Shown piece by piece: positions 46,301-54,783 of a stretch of 64,000 nt of DNA (positions within the stretch are counted from its first letter, which is position 1; each line of letters opens with the position of its first letter). The translations under genes were made by a program, and so were the position numbers. Source of the stretch: JAKAVN01 sp963796565 (GTDB lineage: Bacteria; Desulfobacterota; Binatia; Binatales; Binataceae); the NCBI GenBank assembly GCA_963796565.1, contig CAWCMA010000005.1, positions 1-64,000 on the forward strand, in the 5' to 3' direction. The notes under the pieces were generated by a model. It ran no database searches, was not told where the DNA came from, and worked only from the letters and a program-made list of their open reading frames with translations.

Positions 46301-46753
46301 ACTGGTTAGCGAAGACTCGGCAGGCAAGGGGAACCTATCCAGCACCTTCCGGAGATGAACTTTTATTGACCATGAGGATGTTGGATCAACAGTAACAACT
46401 ACTTGATCCTTCTGTCGGTCGAGAGGACGTTCCCACGGACGCGCTCCCTTTGCCGATTTGCAATGGGCGACTAGCCGGACGCATTGGTCAAAGAGCGATG
46501 GGATTCCCGAGAGCTGAAGACCTTTCTTGGCCTGAAGAAATATCCATCCTCCTGCGTTCGTGCTTACTAAGATGTCGTCCACGGGAGCTTCGGTCTCGCA
46601 ACGCAACGATTCTGGCAAGACCGAAGACGAGTTGAGCCAAGGAAGGGGAGCTTCAGCGAGAATGAACCCTGCAAGCCATGCCGCGACTCCGTCCTGAAAC
46701 GCGAAACCGCCAGCCGCGGCAGCCCCTCCCGCTGTGGCGAGATGATCTGACAT
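43256..46753 (-). CDS. Cap4-like nuclease / STAND NTPase fusion, putative antiviral protein (1165 aa frame)
   Basis: Residues 1-100 look like a Cap4/DUF4297-type nuclease: AAGGFAFQDGVAAWLAGFIL, then CETEAPVDDILVSTNAGGWIFLQAKK with E55, D59/D60 and Q74-x-K76. A P-loop NTPase follows: Walker A GEPGVGKS (320-327) and Walker B FLVIDALDAARD (384-395). Residues 500-1165 are helical repeats. This nuclease-NTPase-repeat order is that of Avs-type STAND defence proteins, which sense phage proteins and degrade DNA. The gene lies in a low-GC defence island, is coupled to a small ORF upstream (TGATG) and precedes a second nuclease. Family assignment is by architecture; I cannot place it in a named Avs type. 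Confidence 0.72.
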   Translation of the reverse strand: MSDHLATAGGAAAAGGFAFQDGVAAWLAGFILAEAPLPWLNSSSVLPESLRCETEAPVDDILVSTNAGGWIFLQAKKGLQLSGIPSLFDQCVRLVAHCKSAKGARPWERPLDRQKDQVVVTVDPTSSWSIKVHLRKVLDRFPLPAESSLTSAAHNLAETRVLYRAISSIRESWKGAIGGAPSDADIADVLGILRVVTVDPNTSDHQGVDALMRTVVLAIPSQAAAAWAILLQACKGFSENRSGASRQGLQHILLTNQIQLRALPSYQADIASLKEQSARTLKLLAPHSRIKIGNVSIKLNRIATDRLVTEAADRSVLLVGEPGVGKSGVVHDFAQRAMAEGHDVVVLSAEDLMASSLNALQNELRLSRDTANVLENWPGNNSGFLVIDALDAARDAGTSRALRLLISLVLERSDRWRVVASIRKFDLRYSAELQRLFRRIDDAALDPEFSEQEFVKLSHLSVPRLSDHELRQAIQQAPALIPLMENASQKLCELLGFPFNLRLAAELLDSGVNLGELHAIETQLQLLDRYWHERVTLNRGQLDSRADARATALRETCSEMVRRRSLKAERARVASRSDSVALDDLLSSQILMEESRGTLLLFAHHVLFDYVAFRSLLPNDSAEFSKQIADDPEQALIILPSLDLYFRHKWQESLSHDDHWRTVFTCIQFEHVPEIVRLIGPYIAGELATSTSDLDELCAALASTNGKLQSAAERALDYLVGGLSISATNQLSPLRSGATLWCKVSELVSRQFSIRSAFTIASLLALLNDRKEPYTLEQKLDANRSAQRLLAFAFSAEPYQSWLAIRGIQILCSTFDADTDGSATLVRQIIASDHLMVHGHEELHWLGRELVGLAKCDPLLVEEIYRSAFALPLPAEETTTLFPSQLLSLTSNKRQDYQGGLWQLAEMYPRVLRVAPINGVSALVSVLESYVGHRHARTSGEIIESTFQFQGLLACIRTDYSAGWDSGRAYVYDNPIRMLNAFDTFCRELANEESAKELLKDLVYVIARQNKLAVLWRRLLFLGSQLPEKIGHLLVPLLSATSILYAFDTIEPSGKLLSALFESLSSEHRQKIETAILSYPAAVEEKQREAVMRYRDRLLGCLAPPALVSQEAKNILANLIATNSIPPNSPMLGPHQWVSGTYGEEEFLRDRGVPLESEASRNICS

Positions 46754-46893
46754 CAGTTCGTCCGCCGGAATCTCGTCGTCTTTTGGAAATGAGAGTCGGT
46801 TCCTGAAGCGCAGGCCAGGTCAAAAAGCAATTGAGTCGCCGCGCGTAAGGCGGGTATCTCAGAGAAAGTCATGAGTTGGGTCGATTGATTGTT
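46753..46893 (-). CDS. Small leader protein of the STAND operon (46 aa)
   Basis: MNNQSTQLMTFSEIPALRAATQLLFDL opens this frame, whose stop overlaps the start of the NTPase gene (TGATG). AAAGGGTTCT before the ATG is a weak ribosome site; an earlier in-frame ATG is at 46935. The stop-start overlap and lack of other genes suggest a real small protein, perhaps a regulator or trigger. It could equally be an upstream ORF that only tunes translation. Confidence 0.4.
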   Translation of the reverse strand, partial: NNQSTQLMTFSEIPALRAATQLLFDLACASGTDSHFQKTTRFRRTN

Positions 46894-46935
46894 CATAGAA
46901 CCCTTTAGGCACTTTCTGCATCCGAAGACGACCAC

Positions 46936-47380
46936 TTCCTGCTGAGATCAAAACCCGAGAACGCGGATCGCAATGCCAGCGGCAAAAAGAGCACTGTGCG
47001 ACCTGCAAGCGCGGGATGACAGTCCTATCCTCCCGCGCCGCCGTAGGTTTGCTGACGCGCTAGGGACCAATATCATACTGGTTGCGGCCAAATGAAGCTT
47101 CGCTCACGCGAAGCGCACAGGCTCTCGCCGTCGAGGCGAGCGATCTTCGGCGCGATACCGCTAACTCTGACCGTTCTCCGCGCGCGCTCGAAGTAGACCG
47201 GCGCGCGGACTTTCGGATTTGACGAGAGCGTATTGGCCAACGGCCTGGTCAGTTTCCGTGCCGTCTTCGCCCTGAATCTCTGCATGCATGGCACATACAT
47301 CACAACAGCGATCCTGCCTCAAATAACGGAATTCCTTTCTCGCACGGGAACTTGAGCGACCAAGAGATCGGTGGTTTTTC
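46936..47380. other. Right end of the island, non-coding
   Basis: Arg-rich frames on the minus strand (47073-47303, 47161-47394) show no domain. The stretch should contain the promoter of the STAND operon and the inner arm sites of attR. Confidence 0.45.
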
Positions 47381-47428
47381 TGCTTGCCAAGCACAAGGTC
47401 GTCGGTTCGAAACCGATCACCCGCTCCA
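47381..47428 (+). repeat. attR: duplicated 3' half of tRNA-Gly
   Basis: Exact 48-bp copy of 24347-24394, including the GCC anticodon, T-arm, acceptor strand and CCA. No 5' tRNA half precedes it. It marks the right end of the island. Confidence 0.95.
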
Positions 47429-48147
47429 GTTAAAGACCGTCGTAAATTCAGCCACTCATCTGCATTTTAAGCATCAGAAAAAGAGCGCTTTGACTCACCG
47501 TTTCTCGCTGATATAGGCGCAAAGTAGACGCTGGGATGGAGTCGCGGTCCCCGGCTCGGGGTCCGTGAAGGTGTTCTGGGCTGCCTGCAGACGCGTGGTT
47601 TGGCTTCGATTCCGCAGGGCGGAAAGAGAACCGGGTGGGTCACCTTTGGTTTGTCGGCCCGGTCGGGCACAGACGTGTCGCGCTTTGTGATACAGCAAGT
47701 GATTCTGCGTTTTTTCGATTACAAGGACCGAGAATTTTCGGTCGTCTTTCCGCCTGACAACTGGCTTGCTGCAGGCGCGACCTTTTTCGACCCAGCGAAA
47801 GTCACCGGTCAAAAGCCGTAAAGGGTCGCTTCATGGCGCTCCGAGCGTGCACAAAACTAAGGGTGAGATGACTGACGACATCGACACTTTGCAGGAGGCC
47901 GCGGGCGTGGACGGAAAATGCCCCACGGGTGTGGGACACTCGCGCGTGCTGCGGGGGCCGACCGGGCGGGCGCCGCGCAAGCGCGACGAGCCTCCATCAG
48001 ACTGACACGCTACGATGGCCCGATTAGTTTTCGGCAGGCGACAGACCGACCCTCGGCCTGGTCCTAGCAGGACATTGATAAACGCCTGAATTTCACTTCG
48101 ATATAATTCGTCTGAGTGGCTAATCGGATTGGTGGAGGAAGCGGCGG
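47429..48147. other. Stretch outside the island without a supported gene
   Basis: Short frames on both strands, none convincing. One at 47868-48005 begins MTDDIDTLQEAAGVDGKCP; its first residues faintly recall catalase-peroxidase N-termini but nothing follows. Probably mixed debris next to the IS copies. Confidence 0.4.
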
Positions 48148-48552
48148 ATACGAGGTGAAGAGTGCTTCAAGCGCCATACCCACATCGAATTCATCGCCCT
48201 CCTGGAATCGTTGGCCAAACGCTATCCAAGACTTGAGTTGCATCTGATCTGCGACAATTACGGGACCCACAAGCATCCCGCGGTCGCGCACTGGCTCGCT
48301 GTCCACCCGCGCTTCCATCTGCACTTCACTCCGACCAGTGCCTCGTGGCTCAACCTGGTCGAACGCTGGTTCGCCCTGATCACCAGCCAAGCCATCCGCC
48401 GCGGCAGCTTCGACCGCGTCCGGCGTCTGCAACTGGCCATCACTCGCTGGCTCACGCACTGGAATGAAATTGCCCAAACCTTCCGCTGGACTCGCCCCGC
48501 CGCTGACATCAAACGCTCAATCCTAAACGTTACTGCTATTTACGACTCATGA
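48148..48552 (+). pseudogene. IS630-family transposase, C-terminal fragment
   Basis: The frame reads ECFKRHTHIEFIALLESLAKRYP, LHLICDNYGTHKHPAVAHWL (second catalytic Asp), FHLHFTPTSASWLNLVERWF (catalytic Glu) and ends LTHWNEIAQTFRWTRPAADI. This is the second half of a DDE transposase of the IS630 type. The first half with its HTH and first Asp is missing, so the copy is dead. Confidence 0.85.
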
Positions 48553-48648
48553 CACTAGAAACCGTGTGAGAGCTTGGCATGGTCGTCGCCCTGCCGGATT
48601 TTGTAAATCGCAAGCCCGAACGGTTGCCAGGACGAGCAAGTCCGTATC

Positions 48649-49383
48649 GTGCAAGGAAGGGCTGTGAGGCAGGAGGTCAGGGTGGAACGAGTTGGTTTCG
48701 TGGGGATTGATGTGTCCGGTGATCGGCTGGACGTGGCCTTCAGAGCTAGCGGTGAGCGGCTGCAAGTCGGTAACGACCCGCGCGGTATCATCCGATTGAC
48801 GAGAATGCTTGAGCGCTCGCAGCCCGAGCTGATCGTTTTGGAGGCCAGCGGTGGTTGTGAAGTGGGGCTACTCGAACGTTTGTTTGCGAAGGAGCTGCCG
48901 GTAGCCCTGCTGAACCCACGGCACGTCCGTGACTTCGCCCGCGCAAGCGGCCGGAAAGCGAAAACGGATGCGATCGACGCAGAGGTGCTGGCGCATTTTG
49001 CTGAAGTCATGAAGCCCGAACCGCGACAGATGGCGGATCCCGAAACCCGCAAGCTGAGAGCCTTGGTCACTCGCCGACGTCAGCTAGTCCAAATGGTCAC
49101 TGCCGAACTGAATCGGCGGAGGCGCTCCCTCCAGGTGGTGCGCGAGGGCTTTGTCGCAAAGATTCGCTGTTGCAAAGAGCAGATCGCGGCTATCGATAAA
49201 CAATTGGCGACGTTGATTCAGCAGACGTCAAAGTTTCGGCAAAAGACTGCGTTGCTACGTTCGGCACCAGGGATCGGTGGAGTTGCGTCGGCTACCTTAC
49301 TTGCGCGGCTGCCTGAGCTCGGCACGTTGGACCGAAAGCAGATCGCCGCCTTGGTCGGAGTGCTGCGGACTATCTGTTCATGA
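48649..49383 (+). pseudogene. IS110-family transposase, truncated
   Basis: The N-terminal DEDD domain is intact: FVGIDVSGDRLDVAF, LIVLEASGGCEVGLLERL, NPRHVRDFARASGRKAKTDAIDAEVLAHF. A coiled-coil linker follows, then the start of the Transposase_20 domain, SAPGIGGVASATLLARLPELGTLDRKQIAALVG. The rest, with the catalytic Ser region, is replaced by LRTICS and a stop. It is therefore cut near 49365. A GTG at 48682 is an alternative start. Confidence 0.85.
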
Positions 49384-49392
49384 GGGGGGCGG

Positions 49393-50517
49393 TTAGTGAA
49401 TCAACGGCTGTAGCAGTCCATCGTCCCCGATTCCATAGCCGCTCACCGCATTGGTGTCGACGTTGGTCACATAGAGAGCGCTCCGGTTCGGCGCTACTGC
49501 TATGGACTTTGGCCGTGGCGCCGCCAGCGTCTTCGGACCCGGCAGCATATGGAGCGTTCCGTCCGCGGCGATGCCGTAATCCCAGATTTCATTGTTGTTG
49601 AAGCTTGCCACGTAAGCAAAGCTTCCGCGCGAGTCGACCGCGATCCCTAGCGGGTTCAGGCCCGTAGGCACAGGCGATCCGGCGAGCGCGCGGGTTGCGC
49701 CGGTTTGTTGGTCCAGCGCAAATTCCGAAATCGTGCCGTCGCCGGCATTGGCCGTATAGATCAACCCGCCGCTCGGAGCGATCGCCAGAGCGCTTGGCTG
49801 AAAACCGGTCTGGCTCTGGCCTATTTGAGTGAGTTGGCCGCTTTGCCCGATAAGGTAGGTTGTCAGAGTTGAGTTAGCCGCGCTCAAGACGTGAACGTAC
49901 CTGCCGCGCGGATTCGCTGCGAGCGCGACCGGCGCGCTACCGACCGTAAGCGGCGAGCCTGGAATTCGGCTCAGCGCTCCAGTGGACTGGTCGATGCGAA
50001 ACGCCGAAAGGCTGTTGTCGATTGCGCTCGTGACATAGAGGAAATTGCCGGTCGCATCCGCGCTGACGCCGACCGGGCTGAACCCCGCAGGACTCGGCGT
50101 TCCGACTTGAGTCAGCGTGCCGGCGGCGGAAATCGCGAAACCCGAGACACTCTGCCCTCCGGAATTTGCCACATATAGAAAGCGACCGTTGCTCGTGATG
50201 CAAAGTGCAACCGGATGTAGCCCAGTCTGAAACGGGCTTCCATCGACCGCCGCAAGGCTGCCGGTCGATTGAACTGTGAAAGCGGAGATAGTGCCGGCGA
50301 GCAAGTTCGCTGCGTAGACGTTGCCACCGCCCGGCGTGATTGCGATCGCGACCGGCTCGCCGCCGGCGGGAAATTGACTCCCAACAGCCACAGTGGCCTC
50401 GCCCGTGACGATTCGCTCGGGTGTGATATTTGTGACGGACGGCACGCCGCATCCCGCAGTCAGGGTGATTGCGAGAATTACCGCCGCTCGGATCGCCGCC
50501 GATACTCCTGGAACCAT
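49393..50517 (-). CDS. Beta-propeller lipoprotein, lactonase-like (374 aa)
   Basis: A signal peptide ends in the lipobox LTAGC (lipidated C23). The mature protein consists of about seven repeats of the type PVGVSADATGNFLYVTSAIDNSLSAFRID, the seven-bladed YncE/6-phosphogluconolactonase-like propeller. Exported members with this repeat usually are not lactonases; the substrate or partner is unknown. A GTACCAAAGTAC palindrome lies 112 bp upstream of the start. It is divergent from the exported protein at 51207. Confidence 0.85.
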   Translation of the reverse strand: MVPGVSAAIRAAVILAITLTAGCGVPSVTNITPERIVTGEATVAVGSQFPAGGEPVAIAITPGGGNVYAANLLAGTISAFTVQSTGSLAAVDGSPFQTGLHPVALCITSNGRFLYVANSGGQSVSGFAISAAGTLTQVGTPSPAGFSPVGVSADATGNFLYVTSAIDNSLSAFRIDQSTGALSRIPGSPLTVGSAPVALAANPRGRYVHVLSAANSTLTTYLIGQSGQLTQIGQSQTGFQPSALAIAPSGGLIYTANAGDGTISEFALDQQTGATRALAGSPVPTGLNPLGIAVDSRGSFAYVASFNNNEIWDYGIAADGTLHMLPGPKTLAAPRPKSIAVAPNRSALYVTNVDTNAVSGYGIGDDGLLQPLIH

Positions 50518-50628
50518 TCATTCCTCTGAAGATGCCGGGCATTTTTGCAGGCGCAGCGCCATTAAACTCACATCCGCGGTCTTTCGGTAAGTTAGACCTT
50601 GCTCCATCGGCGATGAGTCTGATTTGTC

Positions 50629-50640
50629 GTACCAAAGTAC
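50629..50640. promoter_or_regulatory. Candidate operator, copy 1 (GTACCAAAGTAC)
   Basis: In context TCGTACCAAAGTACAAC. Two further copies with the same core lie at 51016 and 55398. It is 112 bp upstream of the propeller lipoprotein gene. Confidence 0.6.
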
Positions 50641-51015
50641 AACTTCAGACCCCGGTCAAGTAAGTGAGATTATCGCTTCGAGACGCGAAGGCGGCGATGC
50701 GCTGAAGAGTCGGTGCAGGCAAAATTTTTCTGTGTTGCCGCGCTATTCGATCCCGGGCATCGCGCTTGCAAGGTTCCGGCGCGACGCGAAGTGACCGAAC
50801 TCTCGTGTCGCAGCATCAAAATGGCAGGGGTCTATCTCTCCGGGGTATCTCCCGGCTTCCTCAGCGCAACCGATAGCCTGGACGCCCTAAGTGAATCGGC
50901 GTTGATCGCTGTGACGGATGCCTCCGCACGTCTTCATCGGGCGTAGGTGCGGCGGACAGACCTACCGGCAACCCAGGGTATCAGATTTCGTGTCTCGCTT
51001 AGGGCTTTCGCTATT

Positions 51016-51027
51016 GTACCAAAGTAC
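51016..51027. promoter_or_regulatory. Candidate operator, copy 2 (GTACCAAAGTAC)
   Basis: In context TTGTACCAAAGTACGAC, about 180 bp upstream of the exported-protein gene. Core identical to copy 1, flanks also similar. Confidence 0.6.
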
Positions 51028-51206
51028 GACTAGCGCCTCCTGAAAAAAAAGAAGAACTCTTAGCCTCAGCGGACCGAGCAACGTGCCGACCCCCGCGAGG
51101 AAATCGAGTAAGCGGAGCATCGTCTGGCGCGATAAAAAGCGCCTGTAACGACATTTCAATTGGATTCGAGCTGCGCCTTTTGACAGCGCGCAGCAGGAGA
51201 AAAAAG

Positions 51207-52505
51207 GTGATCGAAACTAGTTCGCGGGCCCGGACGGTAGCGCGCTGTGCTTTGAGAATTGGATCTGCTTGTGCAATGGCCGGGGTCATCGCCGTCATTC
51301 CTCGACTGCTGTGGGCGCAAAGCGCCGGTCGGTTCGAACAACCGCCGATTATAAACGTCACTCAACTTTTGTCTGAGAGCGCGCTTTCCGGCCCTGGATT
51401 TCATGTCGATCATCAGGTGCCAACCAATGGCGCGATGGGTCAGTACACCATCGTCGCCGACGCGTCAATCTTTCAGAACGACGCAGGCACCTATCGAGTG
51501 GAAAGCCTCAATCTGCTGAAAATACGTTTGTCCGAGATACCGGCGATCGCGTATCTCGAGAACGTAAGTAAGACCGGTGTATTCGCCAAAGCGCTGGCTC
51601 AAAGCGCAGAACGCCCGGTTGCGGACGCGGCAAATATGGTTGTCCATCCGATGGATACGGTAACCGGACTGCCCAGCGGAATTGGAAGTTTTTTTGACCG
51701 CGTCTCCATGGGTGCGGGAGAAATAGCTTCGTCGGCCTCGAACTCGTTCGGAAGCGGGAAGGCCGCCGGCGAGACGGCCAATGTGACGATCACGGCGTTG
51801 GGATATGACCAGGTCCGTCGGGATCTGGCGAGAAAGCTACACGTCGATCCCTACAGTTCCGATCCGATTCTCACCAAGAAACTGAATTCGGTCGCCTGGG
51901 TCATGTTCTCTGCGCGGCTGACGGTCGACGCGGCCATGATGGCAGTCCCGGCCTCGATAGTCATCACTGGCGTGGAGTTTACTGACGACTTGGTCTATCA
52001 GAAACCCAAAGGAGATTTGATTATCTTCGTTCAGAACAAGCTGAAGAACATGGGACTGTCGCAGGCCGACATCGCCTCCTTTATTAGCAATTCCGCGATC
52101 CCGTTGAGTCTGCAGGTCTCTGTAGTCAAAGACCTCGAGGGTCTCGGCGACATTCCGGGCCGTAGCGCCTCAGCGGTAGCTCTGGGCGACGTGATGACGG
52201 AGTACCAGGCACGTTTCCTTGCTACTTCTTTGCGCATGCTCAAGCAATGGGGTCAGCAGAAGAGTCCGATTAGAGAGATTCAGGTTCCCGGAGTGTTGGT
52301 CGCTCGCGATCAGAACGGCAGCGTCATAGTGCCCGCGCCAGTCGACTACGTATCGTGGACTCCGCGTATCGCGGGGTTTGTTACCGCCCCCGCAATGCTC
52401 GGCCTCCGGCATCGAGTTCTTTGGATTCCTGCCAAAATGACCCCGCTCGCGCGCCAACAGCTGCAGTCAAATGGCTGGTCGATCCACGAGAGCGCACAAC
52501 CGTAG
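51207..52505 (+). CDS. Exported protein of unknown function (about 432 aa)
   Basis: A basic N-terminus and hydrophobic stretch (ALRIGSACAMAGVIAVIPRLLWAQ) form a signal peptide with cleavage after WAQ. The mature part has FHVDHQVPTNGAMGQYTIVADASIF and FDRVSMGAGEIASSASNSFGSG; no known domain is evident. I prefer the GTG at 51207 behind AGGAG; the frame also has a TTG at 51180. It precedes the FixJ-type regulator and belongs to the exported-function cluster. Confidence 0.65.
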   Translation: MIETSSRARTVARCALRIGSACAMAGVIAVIPRLLWAQSAGRFEQPPIINVTQLLSESALSGPGFHVDHQVPTNGAMGQYTIVADASIFQNDAGTYRVESLNLLKIRLSEIPAIAYLENVSKTGVFAKALAQSAERPVADAANMVVHPMDTVTGLPSGIGSFFDRVSMGAGEIASSASNSFGSGKAAGETANVTITALGYDQVRRDLARKLHVDPYSSDPILTKKLNSVAWVMFSARLTVDAAMMAVPASIVITGVEFTDDLVYQKPKGDLIIFVQNKLKNMGLSQADIASFISNSAIPLSLQVSVVKDLEGLGDIPGRSASAVALGDVMTEYQARFLATSLRMLKQWGQQKSPIREIQVPGVLVARDQNGSVIVPAPVDYVSWTPRIAGFVTAPAMLGLRHRVLWIPAKMTPLARQQLQSNGWSIHESAQP

Positions 52506-52695
52506 CACCTAGTATTGGCTCACGTAGGAGATAGCTGCGTCGGCATATTGTTCCGCCTGGCCCTTAAAGTCCAAGGGCGCTGAGACGATCACGTTGTCGC
52601 CGACTTTGTCCCAACAGTGCTTGCCTGCTCTCATGATTGCATGGGTTTGTTTTATACTGTAGGTAACTAGGCCTGGTTCTCTCCTGGAGTCGGCG

Positions 52696-53415
52696 ATGAG
52701 CCCGAGCGCAAAAACTATGCTCAAACGTCAAGCTACAAAGTTGGCCACCGTGACCGGTGTCGACATCCCGGCGACGGCAGGGGGTGCCAACGTGGCCGTG
52801 ATAGATGATGACGAGCGAGTCCGCGAAGCGTTCGCTTTCCAGCTTAGCGCTGCCGGCTTTCAGGTGGCTTCGTATTCTTCCGCACACGAATTCGTTGCGG
52901 CCAAGGGCGTAAGCAATTTCGATTGCGTCGTGGTCGATGTATGCATGCCGAGAATGAACGGGCTACAGCTTCAAAAGCAGCTCACAGAGACCGGCAACTC
53001 CGTGTCCCTCGTTTTCATCACCGGGCGTGGTGATCTATCGATAGCAATGCACGCGATGAGAGCGGGCGCTGTGGATGTCCTCGAGAAGCCGGTCGACGAG
53101 GAAGCGCTCCTGACCGTAATTGAGCGCGGTGTACAGCGCTCTCGTCTGGAACGCGCGAAGAACGCCCGCCGCCTCGACCTCGAAAGACGTTTCAGCTCGC
53201 TGCCCGTCCGGCAGCGCGAAGTTTTCACCCTGATCACGACCGGTCTCCTGAACAAACAAGTAGCCGAGGAACTGGGAATAAGCGAGCGAACCGTTAAAGT
53301 GCATCGCGAACGATTGCGCCGCAAGATGGGTGCCGACTCGCTCGCGGAACTTTCTCGGATGTCTGAGGTTCTGCAGATTCACCCGGATCGTGCACCATCC
53401 GCGCTCCCGAAATAG
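52696..53415 (+). CDS. FixJ/NarL-type response regulator (239 aa)
   Basis: A receiver domain (VAVIDDDERVREAFAFQLSAAGF, phospho-acceptor D81 in VVVDVCMPRMNG, the Lys in LEKPVDEEALL) is followed by a LuxR-type HTH (LPVRQREVFTLITTGLLNKQVAEELGISERTVKVHRERLRRKM). It should be a DNA-binding activator controlled by phosphorylation. It converges with the sensor kinase gene 34 bp downstream, its likely partner. It may bind the GTAC palindromes of this cluster; that is inference. The first 30 residues may not be translated. Confidence 0.9.
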   Translation: MSPSAKTMLKRQATKLATVTGVDIPATAGGANVAVIDDDERVREAFAFQLSAAGFQVASYSSAHEFVAAKGVSNFDCVVVDVCMPRMNGLQLQKQLTETGNSVSLVFITGRGDLSIAMHAMRAGAVDVLEKPVDEEALLTVIERGVQRSRLERAKNARRLDLERRFSSLPVRQREVFTLITTGLLNKQVAEELGISERTVKVHRERLRRKMGADSLAELSRMSEVLQIHPDRAPSALPK

Positions 53416-53448
53416 GCCCCCCAAACGGTACTTAGCTCACTGCGCACG

Positions 53449-54783
53449 TCATGATGCGCGAGCTTGCCGCCCTGGTGCTATTGGGAGCGCGAAGGTGAAC
53501 GTGCTGCCACCGCCTCGATTTGGGGTGAACCAGATTCTGCCGCCATGGTCTTCAACAATCGATCGGGTAACAAGTAGACCTAATCCCATTCCTTCGGTCT
53601 TGGTCGTAACGAACGCTTCAAACATTCGATCCGCGACGGATGGATCGACACCTGCGCCGGTATCACACACACTTACTCGAACATGTGCGGTCTTCTCGGG
53701 GGTAATCTTAATCGTTACTTCCCGTGGGCCAGACTTGGTTTGTACTGTCGCATCGAAAGCGTTCATGAGCAAATTCAGGATACACTGTTGGATCTGGACG
53801 CGATCTCCGAAAGCCCACGGTAGGGCGGGCGAATTATTAACACGAAGGCTGATCTCGCGAGACGCGGCTTCACTGCCGACCAGGTTGACGACTTCTTTGG
53901 TCAAGGAGCTAATATCAATAGCCGCCTTACGGGTCTCGCCGCCCTTGAACATGCTCCGAAGGCGTCTGACAATTTCAGCGGCTCTTTTGGTGTCTTCAAT
54001 GGTATTTCTCACTGCGGCGGAGGCCAGCCCTGGCTTCGGATTTCCCTGAGACAGCAAGCGCGCGAGACCTCCGAGGCCACTTAGAATTGCGGTCAGCGGC
54101 TGGTTGAGCTCATGAGCGATGGAGGCAGCCAACTCGCCCATCGTCCATCGGCGCGATGCAAGCGTAAGTTCTTCTCGGAGTTTGCGAGATTGTAACACAG
54201 CTCGCTTTCGATCGAGGGCGCTAGCAATAAGTTGCCCAACGATCCGCAGGCGCTGCAACTCACTTGGGGACCAATATCGTGGAGCGCCAAACTTACCGAA
54301 GGTCAGACCGCCCAGCACAACACCTCCGATTTGAAGAGGCAGGACCACTTGTGCCCTGGGCCCATGTGATTTCAGAAATCGCCTGAGCTCTACCGCTTCC
54401 TTCGGAAGCTCGTCGGGACTTGAATACATAACGGTTTCACCGGCGAGCACCCGTGCGGTGATCCACGGCGATATCTGCATTGACAGCATGTTGCTTGGCA
54501 ACCCTGGGATTCCCCGGCGAGCCCACCAATGCGTGCCGACGAATCCAATGTCAGGCGCTGCTCGTTCCCAAAACGCACCTCTGTCAACGTTGAGGCCGAG
54601 CACGATCTTGCGCAACCATTCTTTGATCTCTTTGTCGATCTCCTCAGCCGGCACGCGTGCCATCGCGGCTGACATTTCGTCCACCAGCGACTGAAAGCGT
54701 TCAAGCTGCTGCGATTTGGCGCTACTGTACGGGCCGGCTACGCGTGTTGGACTGCTTGCCGAGGTCGTTCGTGGTCTTCGCAT
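53449..54783 (-). CDS. GAF-domain sensor histidine kinase (444 aa)
   Basis: Residues 40-200 form a GAF-like sensor domain (VLGLNVDRGAFWERAAP, VVLPLQIGGVVLGGLTFG). The dimerisation box SIAHELNQPLTAILSG has phospho-acceptor H224. The ATPase domain follows with QQCILNLLMNAFDAT (N box), VCDTGAGVDP (G1) and TEGMGLGLLVTRSIVEDHGG (G2). No membrane segment, so it senses a cytoplasmic signal. It is convergent with the FixJ-type regulator and of the FixL/TodS-like orthodox class. Confidence 0.9.
   Translation of the reverse strand: MRRPRTTSASSPTRVAGPYSSAKSQQLERFQSLVDEMSAAMARVPAEEIDKEIKEWLRKIVLGLNVDRGAFWERAAPDIGFVGTHWWARRGIPGLPSNMLSMQISPWITARVLAGETVMYSSPDELPKEAVELRRFLKSHGPRAQVVLPLQIGGVVLGGLTFGKFGAPRYWSPSELQRLRIVGQLIASALDRKRAVLQSRKLREELTLASRRWTMGELAASIAHELNQPLTAILSGLGGLARLLSQGNPKPGLASAAVRNTIEDTKRAAEIVRRLRSMFKGGETRKAAIDISSLTKEVVNLVGSEAASREISLRVNNSPALPWAFGDRVQIQQCILNLLMNAFDATVQTKSGPREVTIKITPEKTAHVRVSVCDTGAGVDPSVADRMFEAFVTTKTEGMGLGLLVTRSIVEDHGGRIWFTPNRGGGSTFTFALPIAPGRQARAS

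Larger units (their letters stand above)
24347..47428. mobile_element. 23-kb integrative island at tRNA-Gly, satellite-like with defence cargo
   Basis: Two exact 48-bp direct repeats bound the unit: 24347-24394 inside tRNA-Gly and 47381-47428. A P4-type integrase starts 78 bp inside the left end. Contents in order are integrase, AlpA-like regulator, primase-like ATPase, small unknowns, P27 small terminase, a type I restriction operon, a membrane protein, IS3 remnant and a STAND-NTPase/nuclease operon. No capsid or tail genes are seen, which fits a satellite or defence island rather than a prophage. GC content falls visibly in the right half. Confidence 0.92.
50518..51179. promoter_or_regulatory. 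Divergent intergenic region with two copies of the GTAC palindrome
   Basis: About 660 bp without a credible gene. It holds the palindromes at 50629-50640 and 51016-51027 and should contain the divergent promoters of the propeller lipoprotein and the exported protein. Confidence 0.55.

Noticed and set aside
47600..47821. 73-aa plus-strand ORF ending FDYKDREFSVVFPPDNW...
   Set aside because: Some plausible residues, but no start signal, no domain, and it lies in debris next to IS remnants.
47868..48005. Short ORF beginning MTDDIDTLQEAAGVDGKCP, faintly like a catalase-peroxidase N-terminus
   Set aside because: Only the first residues are suggestive; no heme or catalytic sequence follows in any frame.
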